The notes: generated from the letters alone by a model not told the origin. A stretch of DNA of 64,000 nucleotides from Cantharellus purpuraceus (GCA_025174535.1 JALBUN010000001.1:3472001-3536000), one strand, 5' to 3'; shown: positions 23,267 through 35,863, counted from the stretch's first letter. A program made the numbers and translations.

Positions 23267-26200
23267 AGTGCATGGTTGATTATTATCTCAATGAGCCTCC
23301 TCCCCTTCAGGAACGCTGAGTGGGGTATACAGATGACATCGTGTTTGTATATATTTTTGGTCCATATTAGACCATCATGCACACCAAATTGTGTGCTTCC
23401 AGCACCTTAGAAAGGACAGTATCCTTTCTATATGTGCCTTGTATGATCTGCACAAGGTTGATCCCATGCTCGACATGGGATTGCAATGGTGTTCCATCAT
23501 CATCTGATGACATCACTCCAACATCCTCTATTTCTTTAGAGGAATTAGAATCATCATTCAATGATTCTGTTTGAACATTGAGTGCTTCAGCTTCTAGCAC
23601 TCTGTTTTCTTTTTTCTTGAGCAGTCACCTTTGGGTGACTGCTGCTGTCCTGATCCCGATAAACCGTTCTGTGGGAGCAGTTCTCCTTCAGGGTTGAGAC
23701 ATACATCTGTGCTCACATAGATGTAGTTGGGATGACTCTCTGTTGGGGAGTCATCAGCATAGTAGCATGATAGACAATCCGCTACTTTGTTCTCTACCCC
23801 ATCTATATGCAGGGTAGTAAAGTTGAAACAGGATAAGAATTCCCAACCTAATCTGCCTAGGAGACAGGTTCTTTTGGGTCTCAAAGTATTTGAGACCCTT
23901 GTGGTCAGTTACTAGGATTAATTTTCATCCTAGTAGCTTATCTTCCCATCTCATTAGGGCTTTGAGCATGGCTATAGTCTCGTGCTCGTGGGTCTTATAG
24001 TGCTGTTGTGCAGCACTAAATTTCTTGGATAGGAATCCGGCAGGCTGACAGGTCTGCCAATCTTTTCCTTGTCCATAGATGGCTCTGACTCCAGTTTTGG
24101 AGCTGTCAGTAATAACCCAAATAGTATTGGGGTTATTGACATTGATGGGCTTCAATATTGGAGCCCTACATGCTAGGAGCTTGATGCTTTCAAAGCATTT
24201 CTCTAGCAGTGGCATCCATAAGAATGGATGATTATTATGAGCACAACCTGATAACAGGGTTGTGTATGCAGTTGTGTCTGGCATATAGTGTGCCAGATAC
24301 TGCACTAGTCCAAGAAAATGTTGGACTTCATGGTATGACCTAGGTCATCTCCACTCTCATATTTGCTGCATTTTATCAGTGTCTGCGTGCACACCTTGGT
24401 CATCTATTAGGTGACCAAGGCAATCCATACTTGTTGAGTATAGATCGATCTTATCCTTGCTCAGGAACATATGTGCTTTCCTGAGCTTGGTGAGCACCAT
24501 CTCTAGGTGGTGTTCATGCTCTTGTATAGTACGAGAGTACACAAATATGTTGTCCAGATATACATGGATGAATCTTCTGATATATTCTCAGAAGATGGCA
24601 GTCATTAGCCACTGAAATGTTGAGGGGGCATTGCAGTCCCCTTGCTGCATGACCTGACTGATGAATGTCCCCAAGATGGTTGCAAATGCCATCTTGGGTA
24701 TATCTGTTGGTCTGACACGTATCTGTTCATACACCTCAGACATATCGAGTTTAGATCAATATGTACAGCAGGCAACATTGTGTCTAATGTTGTCCTGATC
24801 GGGGAAGGGTGTTACGTCCTTCACTGTATTATCATTCTGTTCACACAAGTCAAACACAGCGCGGAGCTTCCCATTTTTTTTGGGAATGCATAGCATTGGT
24901 ACAGCCTGCTGGGCTGTAGCCAATCACCATTTAGCAGTGGTGTATCGCAGGACTTTCTCTGAAAGTTCTGCTTGGTAGTGCTCTGGACACTTAGGCAAGT
25001 GATAATGTATTCGCTTGTCAGGATCCATGAGATTAATCTTGTGGTTAACTTCCCTAAATGGGGGAAGTTCTAAGGGTATGCTGCCGAATAGGTCAGCATA
25101 CTTTTCTTTCCATTGATCCCTCAACTGAGGGATCTGACCAGCCATGTAATTGGTTGATCCTTCATGAGATGAAGCTGTTTGCATCGTGTTCTTCTTTGGA
25201 TCCTCCATTGGGGGGTCCTTTACTGAGTCTAGTCCTTCTTTTAGGAAGGACTGTGTTGTGGGTAGCTTGTGTTTAGAGTTACCCCCTTGGCATCATTTAT
25301 TCATGCCAATACTCTTTCTTCATATTGAGTTTATACCCTGTGATGGGGTATGAAGAGCATTGGTATTATGCTCTCCATTGGCGAGGACTTCTTCAGTTCC
25401 CATCATGATTTGGCCTGGGCCATTAAAGTCCAGGCATATTCCTAGCTTTTGTAGGAATGGGGTACCAAGTATTACATTGTAATACTCAATGTTGGTGACA
25501 TCGAAATATTCTTCAATGTCCCAACTACCAAACTTTATGGTAGTGTGAGTACCATAATTTATGGTACTCCTGCTCCCAACACATGCTAATTGCAGTGCGA
25601 TAGGTTGCTCTAGCGTGAATGTCTTCATACCTGTTGCATGTGTGAATTCAGGGGATATCATTATCCCCTTGCTTCCACTGTCTAATCGACAGTGGGCTAG
25701 TGTTCCACCAATCTCCCAATACCCAGAGATTGTTTTATTGTCTATGCATGGTCTATCTGGTTGTGCTGTCGACTTCTGTTGGCTCCTATGATTATACATA
25801 GGTTTGGCTGATCTGTTGACACTCGCAGCAGCTATATGCAGCTGTCGTGATTCCCTGCTTCTTGGGAATCTTGTTGCACTACAGAAATGCACTGCATAGG
25901 TGTGTCTTGGTGGAATTCAATCATTGGGTCAAATTTGTATCGCATTAGAGTGATACATTGGCATAGCCTCCCTTTTGGGGGCATCATCTTGGTTGTCCCA
26001 TTTGTATGGGGCGACCTCTTCATACCATTTGTCAGCCACTTCTATAGCTGATACTTTCTTGTCTAGATGGTCCTTGGGATCATCCATTGCTTCTTCATGT
26101 TCTCCCTCTATTGGGGAGAATCTGTCTACATTGTCCTCCACTATGTGTGAGGACATGTCCTTTCGGACTGCAGCTGACCTTACATTGCCCTTTAATTTGG

Positions 26201-26519
26201 GGCAGCTATGTCACATGTGACCTGTCTGGCTACATTCATAGCACACAATGTTACTAGTAACATTGTTTGATCGATCACCACTCACATGTGCTGGTGGTTT
26301 CAATGGATAATTACCCTTGAAAAGGTAATTGTTGGAATTGGCCCTGGAGCTTCCATTATGGGGTTCCAACCTTGACACACTCGCTTGTCATGAGTGTGTG
26401 TTGGGGGCTGTATACACATGTCCTTGGGGCATGGGTCAACTCCCCATATTCATCATACCAGTAGTTCTATTGACTACTGGTCTATGGGTTGAGGGGGATG
26501 CATTAGTTGTGCTCTCTGG
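23267..26519 (-). pseudogene. Gypsy-B gag-pol relic
   Basis: Read right to left on the minus strand it keeps the order of a Ty3/gypsy element. There is a gag tail with a zinc knuckle (CYECSQTGHM, then a TGA where Arg is expected, then HSC, near 26170-26235), an aspartic protease (LAHCRLDSGSKG, frame 25320-25892), and reverse transcriptase pieces (24357-25208). RNase H is at 23594-24305 (TDSSKTG, HIDGVENKVADCLS), and part of the integrase N-terminus follows (HDVICIPHSAFLKGRRL, to 23267). Stops and frameshifts separate nearly every block. It is truncated at 23267 by the Gypsy-D LTR and at 26519 by a Gypsy-A LTR. Confidence 0.75.
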
Positions 26520-26860
26520 TGTTAGGGTTCATATGACTCAGTTTCTATTTTTAGTACCTTTCTTATCGCCCCTATCAGCACAGCCTGTTAAGGTGCGCTC
26601 TCCTATCTCTCCTCTATTGTTCCCCAATCTTGGTTCCCCTATTCCTTGCGTCATCTAGTATAAAGAACTTGCCTGGTGCAGCATGGTTTCCTCAGCTGAT
26701 CTCTGAGGATATCCACTGTACCAGGTGAGTCCCATGTATTTATCAGTGACAAGTGTATAGACTGAGGATATCTGCTGTACCAGCTGGCATTATCTCTTAT
26801 CAGCTCTCATCTATTGAGTATCTTGTTGTTGTGGCCTCGTCATTCAGTGTAGCCCTCACA
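26520..26860 (+). repeat. 5' LTR of the eroded Gypsy-A copy
   Basis: Runs from TGTTAGGGTTC to CCCTCACA and aligns over its length with the 362-bp LTRs at 29862 and 35864. It keeps the TATAAAG box and the duplicated motif around GAGGATATC. Many CG positions of the better copies read TG or CA here. Confidence 0.8.
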
Positions 26861-26927
26861 GAAGATCAAGCTCATATGACGACCCCACACTTTATAAATA
26901 CTTTCCCTATTACCCTCTATACCAATC

Positions 26928-29824
26928 ATGGCTGATCAACTTCCTGAGGCATATTGGGGCACTCTGGGTGAAAGTGGCGCCTTCTTGCGAGCCTTGCTCA
27001 ACAGCCAAGCACAGCAGCTCCAACAGCTGCAACTCCAGAACCAGCACCTGCAGGGCCATTTTGCCAATGTTCAGAACAACCTAGCTGAGGCTGCCACAGC
27101 TGCTGCTGTTGCTGCAGCACAAACCATCTCCCTTCCAACATCTCCTCCTGCATCATCATCTGCTCATCCCATAAAGGCAGCTGAACCGGAGAAATTTAGT
27201 GGAGACCGTACAGAGACAGATGGGTTCATTTGTGCTATCAGGCTTGCCATTGCAATCCAGCCTGCATCTTTCCCAGATGAGCAGACCAAGATCCTGTATC
27301 CCCTCTCTTTCATGACAGCAGGTTCCGCTGAAGTATGGGCCCACAATGAGACCCAAGTAGTCATTGATGGGACTTCATCACTCTCCACTCTTGAAGAGTT
27401 CATTAGACAAGTGGAGAATGCCTTTGGAGACCCTGATTGCTCTCAAACAGCATGAACAAGGTTACATGATTTCAAGATGACAGCTGGCATGTCAGCAGAT
27501 GAATACATGACACAGTTTGAGACACTGGCAGGAAGAACAGGGTTTAACGATGCAGCACTCAAAGATGCCTACACACAAGGGCTCCCTGCAATGATTCTTG
27601 AAAAGATCTACGCACAGCCAGTACTCCCATTAGGTCTCAAGGCCTGGAAGGAAGCAGCCCATCAAATTGACTGCAACTACCGTTGCCTCGTAGAAGTGAA
27701 GCGGGCACAGGCTCCCCACACCTCCTCTCACTCTATTCCATCTTGAGCTCTCAACACTCCTGCCATCTCTGCACCCACCACTCCTGCACCATTTAGTGGT
27801 GCTGTACCCATGGACATTGACTCCAGCCGTTGTCGTATTGAAACTCAAATGTGCTATAATTGTGGCAAGTGTGGCCATATCTCCCCAGCATGTACTGAAC
27901 CATGCAGAGAACATATTCAAGCTGATCTGACAAAAGCAGCCATTGACAGTATGGTCTCTGAATCAGTCACAGCTGCAATGGACGCCAAAGAAACAGCACA
28001 GAAGGCATCCACTCCAGCACAAGAGGAAAAGCAGGGTTTTCAGGCCAGTCAGCAGTGAAGAGCATGCCCTGCTTGACAAATTGGTTTTCAGTTCTTGAAT
28101 CATGTACAATAGGGCTCACAAGCAATATGCTACACTCATATCCCCCCCATGATCAGACTGAAACCAAAACAGCCATGCCTAAAACTTCTTCTCAATTCCT
28201 AACTGTACATGATGACTCTCCCTGCATTTATGTTTGATCTGCAGACATCTGTCAATGTACAAGAATTCCTTTGAAAATCCACTCTGTAGACACTGGATAC
28301 CCTCTAGCAGTGGACACGCTTCTTGACAGTGGAGCTACAGGGATGTTCATTGATGTAGAATATGTCAAGGCAGAAAAACTTTGAACACATCCCCTGCAAT
28401 GTGCCATACCTGTTTATAACATTGATGGGACCCCCAATGAAGCTGGTTCAATCAAGGAAGAAGTTGACCTCATCTGCACATATGGGACCCATATGGAACG
28501 TGCCACATTCTCTGTTACAAGCTTGGGAAGCCTTGGTATCATCATTGGTCATACTTGGCACATAAAACACAATCCAGAGGTGAACTGGTGCACAGGAGAG
28601 ATAAAGATGACTTGTTGCCATGTGGAGAAGTACCAGAAAACAGAGAGCCCTTAACCGGAACCACTCTGTTGAATGGCAAGAACCCACACAGGCAACCCCT
28701 ACTTGAGGAGAGAGACCAAACCTTTGTCATCTTTGTGGAAGAAGACTTGGAGAAGATCTGTGCAGGCTCAACAGTCTCACAACAGCTTGCACAGAAGGTC
28801 ACAGAATCTGCTCCTGTCACTTGCACCTCAAACCAGAGAAATGCCTCTTCATGCAACAGAAGGTAGATTATCTTGGACTTATTCTCTCACAGGGGCAGGT
28901 CGCTATGGACCCAGTCAAGGTAGCTGGAGTTTGAGACTGGCCTACACCCTGCAATGTCACAGAAGTCAGATCCTTCCTGGGCTTCATCAACTTCTACTGT
29001 CGTTTCATTGAGGACTTCTCACACATTGCAAAACCCCTGAACCTATTAACAAAGGCAAATTCACAATGGTCCTGGATGTCCAATGGCCCAGAACAAGAAG
29101 CCTTTGAGGAACTCAAGTGCTTGTCACATCAACTCCAATCCTTGTCCTCCCTGATCAAACCAAGCAATTCTGACTTGAGACAGATGCTTCAGCATATGCA
29201 ACAGGTGCTGTTCTATCTCAGCTCTGTGATGATGGGAAATGCCATAGGATTTGTATCCAAGAGTCTTTCAGATGCAGAGCACAACTATGCCATCCATGAT
29301 AAGGAATTGCTCTCTGTCATATGTGGATTAGAGGAATGGTGCCACATCCTGGAAGGAACCAAACACAAGATCAAGATCCTCAATGACCATCAAAACCTCA
29401 TGTATTTCCATACAGCTCAGAACCTTAATCACCAACAAGCTCGCTGGTCACTCTACCTCTCTCACTTTGATTTTGAACTGATCCATCGTCCTGGACACCA
29501 TTCAGCTAAACCTGATGCCCTCTCACAACGTGTAGATCATAAATGGGGGGAGGAAGATAATCAAAATCAGATTCTCCTTGGCCCTGAGCTGTTTCACATT
29601 AACGCAACGTCCACCTATTCAGGACCAGGAGCTCAAATGGTCACAGGAGAAGGGGACATATTTCTGGATTGTGTGTGGAACTGCAACAACAGAGACAAAA
29701 AGGTTGTGAAAGCTCTCAAGGAACTCGGTTCTTCTGGAAACCTATGAGGACAGGAATGGACTGAGGAGAATGGACTTGTTCTCTATTGTGGCAAGGTGTA
29801 TGTTCCCCTTGACTCAAAACTGCA
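26928..29824 (+). pseudogene. Eroded Gypsy-A gag-pol
   Basis: gag starts at 26928 and carries a zinc knuckle CYNCGKCGHISPAC; pol follows in a shifted frame from 28055. Compared with the copy at 30292-35320, CGA arginine codons have become TGA at about 27453, 28236, 28381 and 29745. About 690 bp including the reverse transcriptase palm is deleted at about 28820. RNase H (HDKELLSVICGLEEW) and the start of integrase remain. The element is cut off at 29824, where a Gypsy-B LTR end begins. It cannot encode active enzymes. Confidence 0.85.
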
Positions 29825-29861
29825 TGTAAGTACCCAAGGCACTTACTTACTATAGTATGTA
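29825..29861 (+). repeat. Gypsy-B LTR end fragment
   Basis: These 37 bp (TGTAAGTACCC...) match the complement of 44167-44203, the presumed start of the Gypsy-B LTR. They sit between the two Gypsy-A copies. Confidence 0.55.
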
Positions 29862-30223
29862 TGTCAGGGTTCAAATAAGTCATATTCTATTTTTAGTATT
29901 TTCTCTTGACACCCCTATCAGCGCAGCCTGTCAGGGTGCGTCTCCCCTATTTCATTGCCCCAATCACTTCCCCTATCTTTCCTCCCCTATCTTGGTTCTC
30001 CTATCCGTCTCCATCATTTAGTATAAAGACTCGCCTTGGTGCAGTGTGATCCCCTCAGCTTGATCTCTGAGGATATCCGCTGTACCAGGTAAGTCCCATG
30101 TATTTATCAGAAACAGCTGTATAGACTGAGGATATCCGCTGTACCAGCTGGCATTATTTCTTATCGGCTCTCACTTATTGAGTATCTTGTTGTTGTGGCC
30201 TCGTCATCAGCGTCGCCCTCACA
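29862..30223 (+). repeat. 5' LTR of Gypsy-A
   Basis: TGTCAGGG...CCCTCACA, 362 bp. TATAAAG box at about 30022-30028. The 22-bp motif CTGAGGATATCCGCTGTACC+AG occurs twice, at 30067-30088 and 30126-30147. The first copy runs into GTAAGT and the second ends in CAG, so the intervening segment has the form of a small leader intron. Confidence 0.9.
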
Positions 30224-30291
30224 GAAGATCAAGCTCATAAGACGACCCCACACCTCATAACACTTTCCCTATTAACTACTTCACCGATACC

Positions 30292-31434
30292 ATGACCGAT
30301 CAGCTCCCTGAAGCCTATTGGGACACTCTAGGTGAAAGTGGTGGCTTTCTGCGAGCGTTGTTCAACACCCAGGCGCAGCAGCTCCAGCAGCTGCAACTCC
30401 AGAACCAGCACCTCCAAAGCCAGTTCGCCAATGTCCAGAACAACCTAGCAGATGCTGCCACTGCTGCTGCCATCGCTGCAGCACAGACCATCTCTCAGAC
30501 CACCTCATTTCCCACACCTTCTCCTACATCGTCATCCGTTTGCCCAATAAGGGCAGCTGAACCAGCCAAATTCAATGGAGATCGTGCAGAGACGGAAGGT
30601 TTCATTCGCTCTATCAGGCTTGCCATTGCAGTCCAGCCTACATCTTTCCCAGATGAGCGGACCAAGATCCTCTATGCCCTCTCTTTTATGACAGGAGGTT
30701 CTGCTGAAGTATGGGCGCACAATGAGACACAGGCAGTCATTGACAGGACCTCACCGCTCTCCACCTTGGAGGAATTCATTAAGCAAGTGGAGAACGCTTT
30801 TGGGGACCCTGACCGCTCTCGAACAGCACGAACAAAGCTACATGATCTTAGGATGACACCTGGCATGTCAGCGGATGAATACACGGCACAGTTTGAGATA
30901 CTAGCAGGAAGGACTGGGTTTAATGATGCAGCACTGGAAGATGCCTATGCCCGAGGGCTCCCTGCAATGATTCTTGACAAGATCCATGCACAGCCATCCC
31001 TCCCATCTGATCTCAAGGCATGGAAGGAAGCGGCCTGTCAAATTGACCGCAACCACCGTCGTCTTCTAGAAGTGAGACGTGCTCAGACTTCCCTCACTCC
31101 TGCCCGCTCTACCCCATCCCGCCCTCACAGCACTCCGGTCATCTCTGTACCAACTACCTTGGCAACCTCTAATGGTGCTGCACCTATGGATATTGACTCC
31201 AACCGCCATCGCATTGAGACTTGGACGTGCTATAACTGTGGAAAGCGTGGCCATATATCCCCAGCATGCCCTGAACCACGCAAGGAACGTATCCGAGCTG
31301 ATCTCACACAAACAGCAATTGCAGGCATGATATCAGAGTCAGTAGCAGCTGCACTGAAGGCCAAGGAAGAAGCGCAGAAGGCAGTAATTCCAAAGCAAGA
31401 GGAGAAGCAGGATTTTCAGGCCAGTCAGCAGTGA
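30292..31434 (+). CDS. gag: Gypsy-A Gag
   Basis: 380 aa, intact. Structural capsid protein of a retrotransposon. There is a Gln-rich coiled-coil near residues 25-45, then a retrotransposon-gag capsid region (AEPAKFNGDRAETEGFIRSI, SFMTGGSAEVWAHNET, GMSADEYTAQFE). A single CCHC zinc knuckle CYNCGKRGHISPAC lies near residue 305. A short Ala/Glu-rich tail follows. The stop overlaps the start of the pol frame by a few bases, so pol may be expressed by re-initiation or frameshifting. Confidence 0.9.
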   Translation: MTDQLPEAYWDTLGESGGFLRALFNTQAQQLQQLQLQNQHLQSQFANVQNNLADAATAAAIAAAQTISQTTSFPTPSPTSSSVCPIRAAEPAKFNGDRAETEGFIRSIRLAIAVQPTSFPDERTKILYALSFMTGGSAEVWAHNETQAVIDRTSPLSTLEEFIKQVENAFGDPDRSRTARTKLHDLRMTPGMSADEYTAQFEILAGRTGFNDAALEDAYARGLPAMILDKIHAQPSLPSDLKAWKEAACQIDRNHRRLLEVRRAQTSLTPARSTPSRPHSTPVISVPTTLATSNGAAPMDIDSNRHRIETWTCYNCGKRGHISPACPEPRKERIRADLTQTAIAGMISESVAAALKAKEEAQKAVIPKQEEKQDFQASQQ

Positions 31435-34400
31435 AGAGCATGCCCTGCCTGACAAACCGGTTTTCAGTTCTTGAATCATGTACTGTAGGGCTCACAAGCG
31501 ATATGTTACACGCACACTCCCTTGTCCATCAGACTGAAACCAAAACAGCCATGCCTGAAAACCCTTCTCAACTTTCAGCTAAACATGATGACCCTCCTCG
31601 TCTCTACCTTCGATCTGCAGACATCCGTCGATGTACAAGAATTCCCATGAAAATCCACTCGGTAGACACTGGATACCCTCTAGCTGTGGATGCACTCCTC
31701 GATAGTGGTGCTACAGGAATGTTCATTGATGCAGAATATGTCAAAGCAGAGAAACTTCGAACACGCCCTCTACCACGTGCCATACCTGTTTATAACATTG
31801 ATGGGACCCCAAATGAAGCAGGTTCAATCAAGGAAGAAGTCGATCTCATCTGCACATATGGGACCCATACTGAACGTGCCACATTTTCAGTCACAAGCCT
31901 GGGAACCTTTGGCATAATTGTTGGGCACACCTGGCTTGTGAAGCACAACCCAGAGGTAGACTGGCGTACAGGAAAGGTACAGATGACTCGCTGCCCTGAT
32001 TCATGTGGAGAAGTACCAGAACACAAAGAGCATTTGCTTGGTACAACTCCTTCAAATGGCAAGAACTCACACGGGCAACCCCAATATGAGGGAGACCGAA
32101 CATTTGTTATCTTTGTAGAAGAAGACTTGGAGAATATCTATGCTGGTTCAACAGTTTCTCAACAGCTCGCACAGAAGGCTGCAGAATCCACTCCAGTCAA
32201 AACCTTTGAGGAGATTGTCCCAAAGGCGTACTGGGGATTTAAGGATGTTTTTGCAAAGGAGTCCTTTGACCAACTTCCACCTCGAAAACTGTGGGACCAC
32301 GCTATTGAACTCACTCCAGGAGCACAACCCTTCAGCACAAAGGTCTATCCAATGTCCCCAAATGAGCAGAAGGAGTTGGACGCATTCCTTGAGGAGAACC
32401 TACGGAATCATCGTATTCGTCCTTCCAAGTCACCCATGGCATCCCCTGTCTTTTTGTGAAGAAGAAGGACGGTAATCTTCGTTTTGTGCAAGACTACCGC
32501 AAGCTGAATGATATCACAATCAAGAACGCCTACCCACTACCCCTGGTACCAGACATCATGAATAAAATTGCCGCAGCCAATGCCAAGTACTTTACCAAGC
32601 TTGACATCCGATGGGGATATAACAATGTGCGTATTAAAGAGGGCGATGAGTGGAAGGCAGCCTTTCGAACCAATCGTGGTCTATTTGAACCCCTGGTCAT
32701 GTTCTTTGGTCTCACAAACAGCCCAGCAACCTTTCAGACGATGATGAATGGCATTTTCAAGGAGCTCATTGACGATGGCACTATGGTAGTGTTCATGGGC
32801 GACATCCTCATTTTCACTGAATCCCTAGAACAACACCACACGATCGTGCAATCTGTCCTTGAAATTCTTTGGGCCAACCACCTGTACCTCAAACCAGAGA
32901 AATGCCTTTTCTCGCAACAGAAGGTAGATTATCTTGGATTGATTCTCTCACAGGGACAGGTAGCTATGGACCCAGTTAAGGTGGCTGGAGTCAGGGACTG
33001 GCCCACACCGCGCAATGTGACAGAAGTCAAATCCTTCCTGGGTTTCATCAATTTCTATCGTCGCTTCATTGAGGACTTCTCACATATCGCAAAGCCTCTG
33101 AATCGGTTAACAAAGGCAGATACACAGTGGTCTTGGATACCTGATGGCCCAGAACAAGAAGCCTTTGATAAACTCAAGCAGCTTGTCACGTCAACTCCAA
33201 TCCTTGTCCTCCCAGATCAAACCAAGCATTTTCGACTAGAGACAGATGCTTCAGCATATGCAACAGGTGCTGTTCTATCTCAACTCTGTGACGATGAGAA
33301 ATGGAGGTCGGTAGGTTTTGTATCCAAGAGCCTTTCAGATGCAGAGCGCAACTATGCCATCCATGATAAGGAATTGCTCTCAGTCATCCGTGGACTAGAA
33401 GAATGGCGCCACATCTTGGAAGGGACCAAATACAAGATTGAAATCATTAACGACCATCAAAACCTCACATATTTCCGTACAGCTCAAAATCTCAATCGTC
33501 GACAAGCTCGCTGGTCACTATACCTTTCTTGTTTTGACTTTGAACTGATCCACCGTCCTGGACGACATTCAGCCAAACCTGATGCCCTCTCACGACGTGT
33601 AGATCATAAGCGGGGGGAGGAAGATAACCAGAACCAGATTCTTCTTGGCCCTGAGCTGTTCCACATCGATGCGACATCCACCTATCCAGGGCCAGAAGCT
33701 CAAATGATCACAGGAGAAGGAGACATATTCCTGGAACGTGTGCGGAATTGCACCAACAGAGATGAAAAGGTTGTAAAGGCTCTTAAGGAACTTGGCCCCT
33801 CTCGGAATTTACGAGGACAGGAATGGACCGAGGAGAATGGACTCGTCCTCTATCGTGGCAAGGTATATGTCCCTCTTGACCCAAAATTGCGCCATGACAT
33901 TGTAAGGGCACACCACGATACTCACATTACAGGTCACCCTGGTTGCTGGAGAACAACAGAACTTGTATCCCGCAGCTACTGGTGGCCTGGATTTGGACGA
34001 TACATTGCCAAATATGTCAAGGGATGTGACCTCTGCAATCGGACAAAAACTTTCCCTGCTCCTCCTATGGGTAAACTCCTGCCTAATCGTGTCCCAGATC
34101 GGAGGTGGCAAGTGATATCTGTTGACCTTATTGTAGAACTACCCATCAGCCATGGCTATGATGCACTCCTTGTCGTTGTGGACCGTCTTTCCAAACGAGC
34201 ACATGTTATCCCTACCACCTCTGACATCAACTCCATAGGAGTTGCACGACTTTTACGAGACCATGTGTGGAAACACCACGGCCTTCCTGAGGAGATCATC
34301 AGTGACCGTGGCACCCAGTTTGTCTCTCAATTTATGCGCTAGCTCAATAAGCTTTTGGGGATCAAGGTTGCAGCATCCACAGCATATCATCCACAAACCG

Positions 34401-35320
34401 ATGGTCAGACGGAAAGGGTCAATCAAGAAATTGAACAATACTTGAGGCTTTTCGTCAATCAGCACCAGGATGACTGGATTGAGTGGGTTCCTCTTGCCGA
34501 ATTCACATACAACAACCGCATCCACTCCTCCACGCAATCAACCCCCTTCATGCTTGATACAGGCCAACACCCAAGGCTTGGGTTAGAGCCAATCCGAGAG
34601 ACACGACTTGAAGCACTGGAAGAATTCACTGAGCGTATGGAGACAGCCACCACTGAGGCTCGCTCCGCCCTGGAAAAGGCAGCAGATGATATGGCACGAT
34701 TCTATGATGCCCATCGGCAAGCAGCCCCAGTATACAAACTTGGTGACAAGGTCTGGCTCAATGCACAAAATATCACCACCACCCGTCCAACCAAGAAACT
34801 TGATCACAAATGGTTAGGACCGTATGTGATTAATAAAGTGGTCTCACGAAATGCCTATGGCCTACGACTTCCCCCAATCTTTGGCTGCACTCATCCAGTG
34901 TTCTCTGTTGTCTTACTCCGTCCTTATGAAAAGGATCCCATCCCTGAACGCCAGTCATCTCCTCCACCACCTCCAGTCATTCGAGATGGAGTACAGGAAT
35001 ACGAAGTTGAGAAGATCCTTGACAGCAGAGTTTTCCGAGGAAGACTGGAATACCTGGTGCGTTGGAAGGGCTATGGAGCTGCTGACGACCTCTGGATCCC
35101 AGCTAAGGATGCCAGTGGGGCTAGAAGGCGCATTGCAGACTTCCATCAGGAAAATCCTGAAGCCCCAAGGCGTATTTCGGCAGCCACCTATGCGGCTCTT
35201 CCCTTCAGACGCTTTGAGAACTTCACAGAACCTCCCAAACAGGTCCTCTTTGATTGGACAGCTGGCAGGAACCCAACACGTGGTATTGGACACATTTCAG
35301 AGCCGCAGAATAGCCAGTGA
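31431..35320 (+). pseudogene. pol: Gypsy-A Pol (protease, RT, RNase H, integrase, chromodomain)
   Basis: Protease: ALLDSGATGMFID near 31690. Reverse transcriptase: 32460-33100. RNase H: LETDASAYATGAVLSQ (33236). Integrase: HHCC zinc domain (HDTHITGHPG, CDLC), catalytic Asp in VDLIVELP, SDRGTQF, and Glu in DGQTERVNQEI. Chromodomain: EVEKILDSRVFRGRLEYLVRWKGY (35005-35080). Three defects are visible: a one-base loss in the T run at about 32452-32456 shifts the frame ahead of VKKKDG; a TAG at 34340-34342 interrupts integrase between the second Asp and the Glu; and the RT active site, normally Y/F-x-DD, reads FMGD near 32798. Order and lengths are otherwise normal. Confidence 0.88.
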
Positions 35321-35372
35321 ATCCACTTCCCCTTCCTCAGTAAAACCATCATCGTTCACTACCCAACCCACC

Positions 35373-35810
35373 ATGCCTTACCAGTCTGAATCCACCCCTC
35401 TACGCTCACTCCGTTCCTACCCCTCAATCACTTGGTCAGTTGACTCAAGGGATACTGCACGTGCTGTAGAGGATTATAACCTCCCATCTCCACCTCCACA
35501 AGTTCATTTCCCCTTCTGGCATCGTAATCCATCCAGACGTCAGACATACTACATCGGGGACCCTCTATTCATCAGCAACTATGACATACCATATGCCTTC
35601 CAAGGGCTCGCCGGTAAAGTCACCTATGAGGGAGGGGAGATGATACTTGGGGCAGTTTTCAGCACGAACAATCCCATATCCCCTGGAGAGTTCACCATCC
35701 CACTTTACCCCAAGGCAGAGAAGAGTCACCATCAACACTCGTCATGGGCTCTACTTTGGCAGAGAGTGAGAAGGGACCTTGCAGAGTGCTTCAGGGTGTG
35801 TCTCTCTTGA
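35373..35810 (+). CDS. Gypsy-A ORF3, unknown function
   Basis: 145 aa from the ATG at 35373; the frame is open upstream through the end of pol. It lies between pol and the purine tract of the 3' LTR. It has a Pro-rich N-terminal half, then YYIGDPLFISNYDIPYAFQG and a C-terminal basic helix-like block ALLWQRVRRDLAECFRVC. A homologue of nearly equal length lies before the Gypsy-D LTR (22047-22481). Not recognised; no signal peptide or membrane span is evident. Most fungal Ty3/gypsy chromoviruses lack a gene here. Confidence 0.6.
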   Translation: MPYQSESTPLRSLRSYPSITWSVDSRDTARAVEDYNLPSPPPQVHFPFWHRNPSRRQTYYIGDPLFISNYDIPYAFQGLAGKVTYEGGEMILGAVFSTNNPISPGEFTIPLYPKAEKSHHQHSSWALLWQRVRRDLAECFRVCLS

Positions 35811-35863
35811 GATGGATGGGACGATAGTGCATATCGAGACGACATGCATTAAGAGGGAGGTGA

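Noticed and set aside
29862..30223. tRNA-like B box (GGTTCAAAT) in the Gypsy-A LTR
   Set aside because: No A box or cloverleaf accompanies it; chance match.
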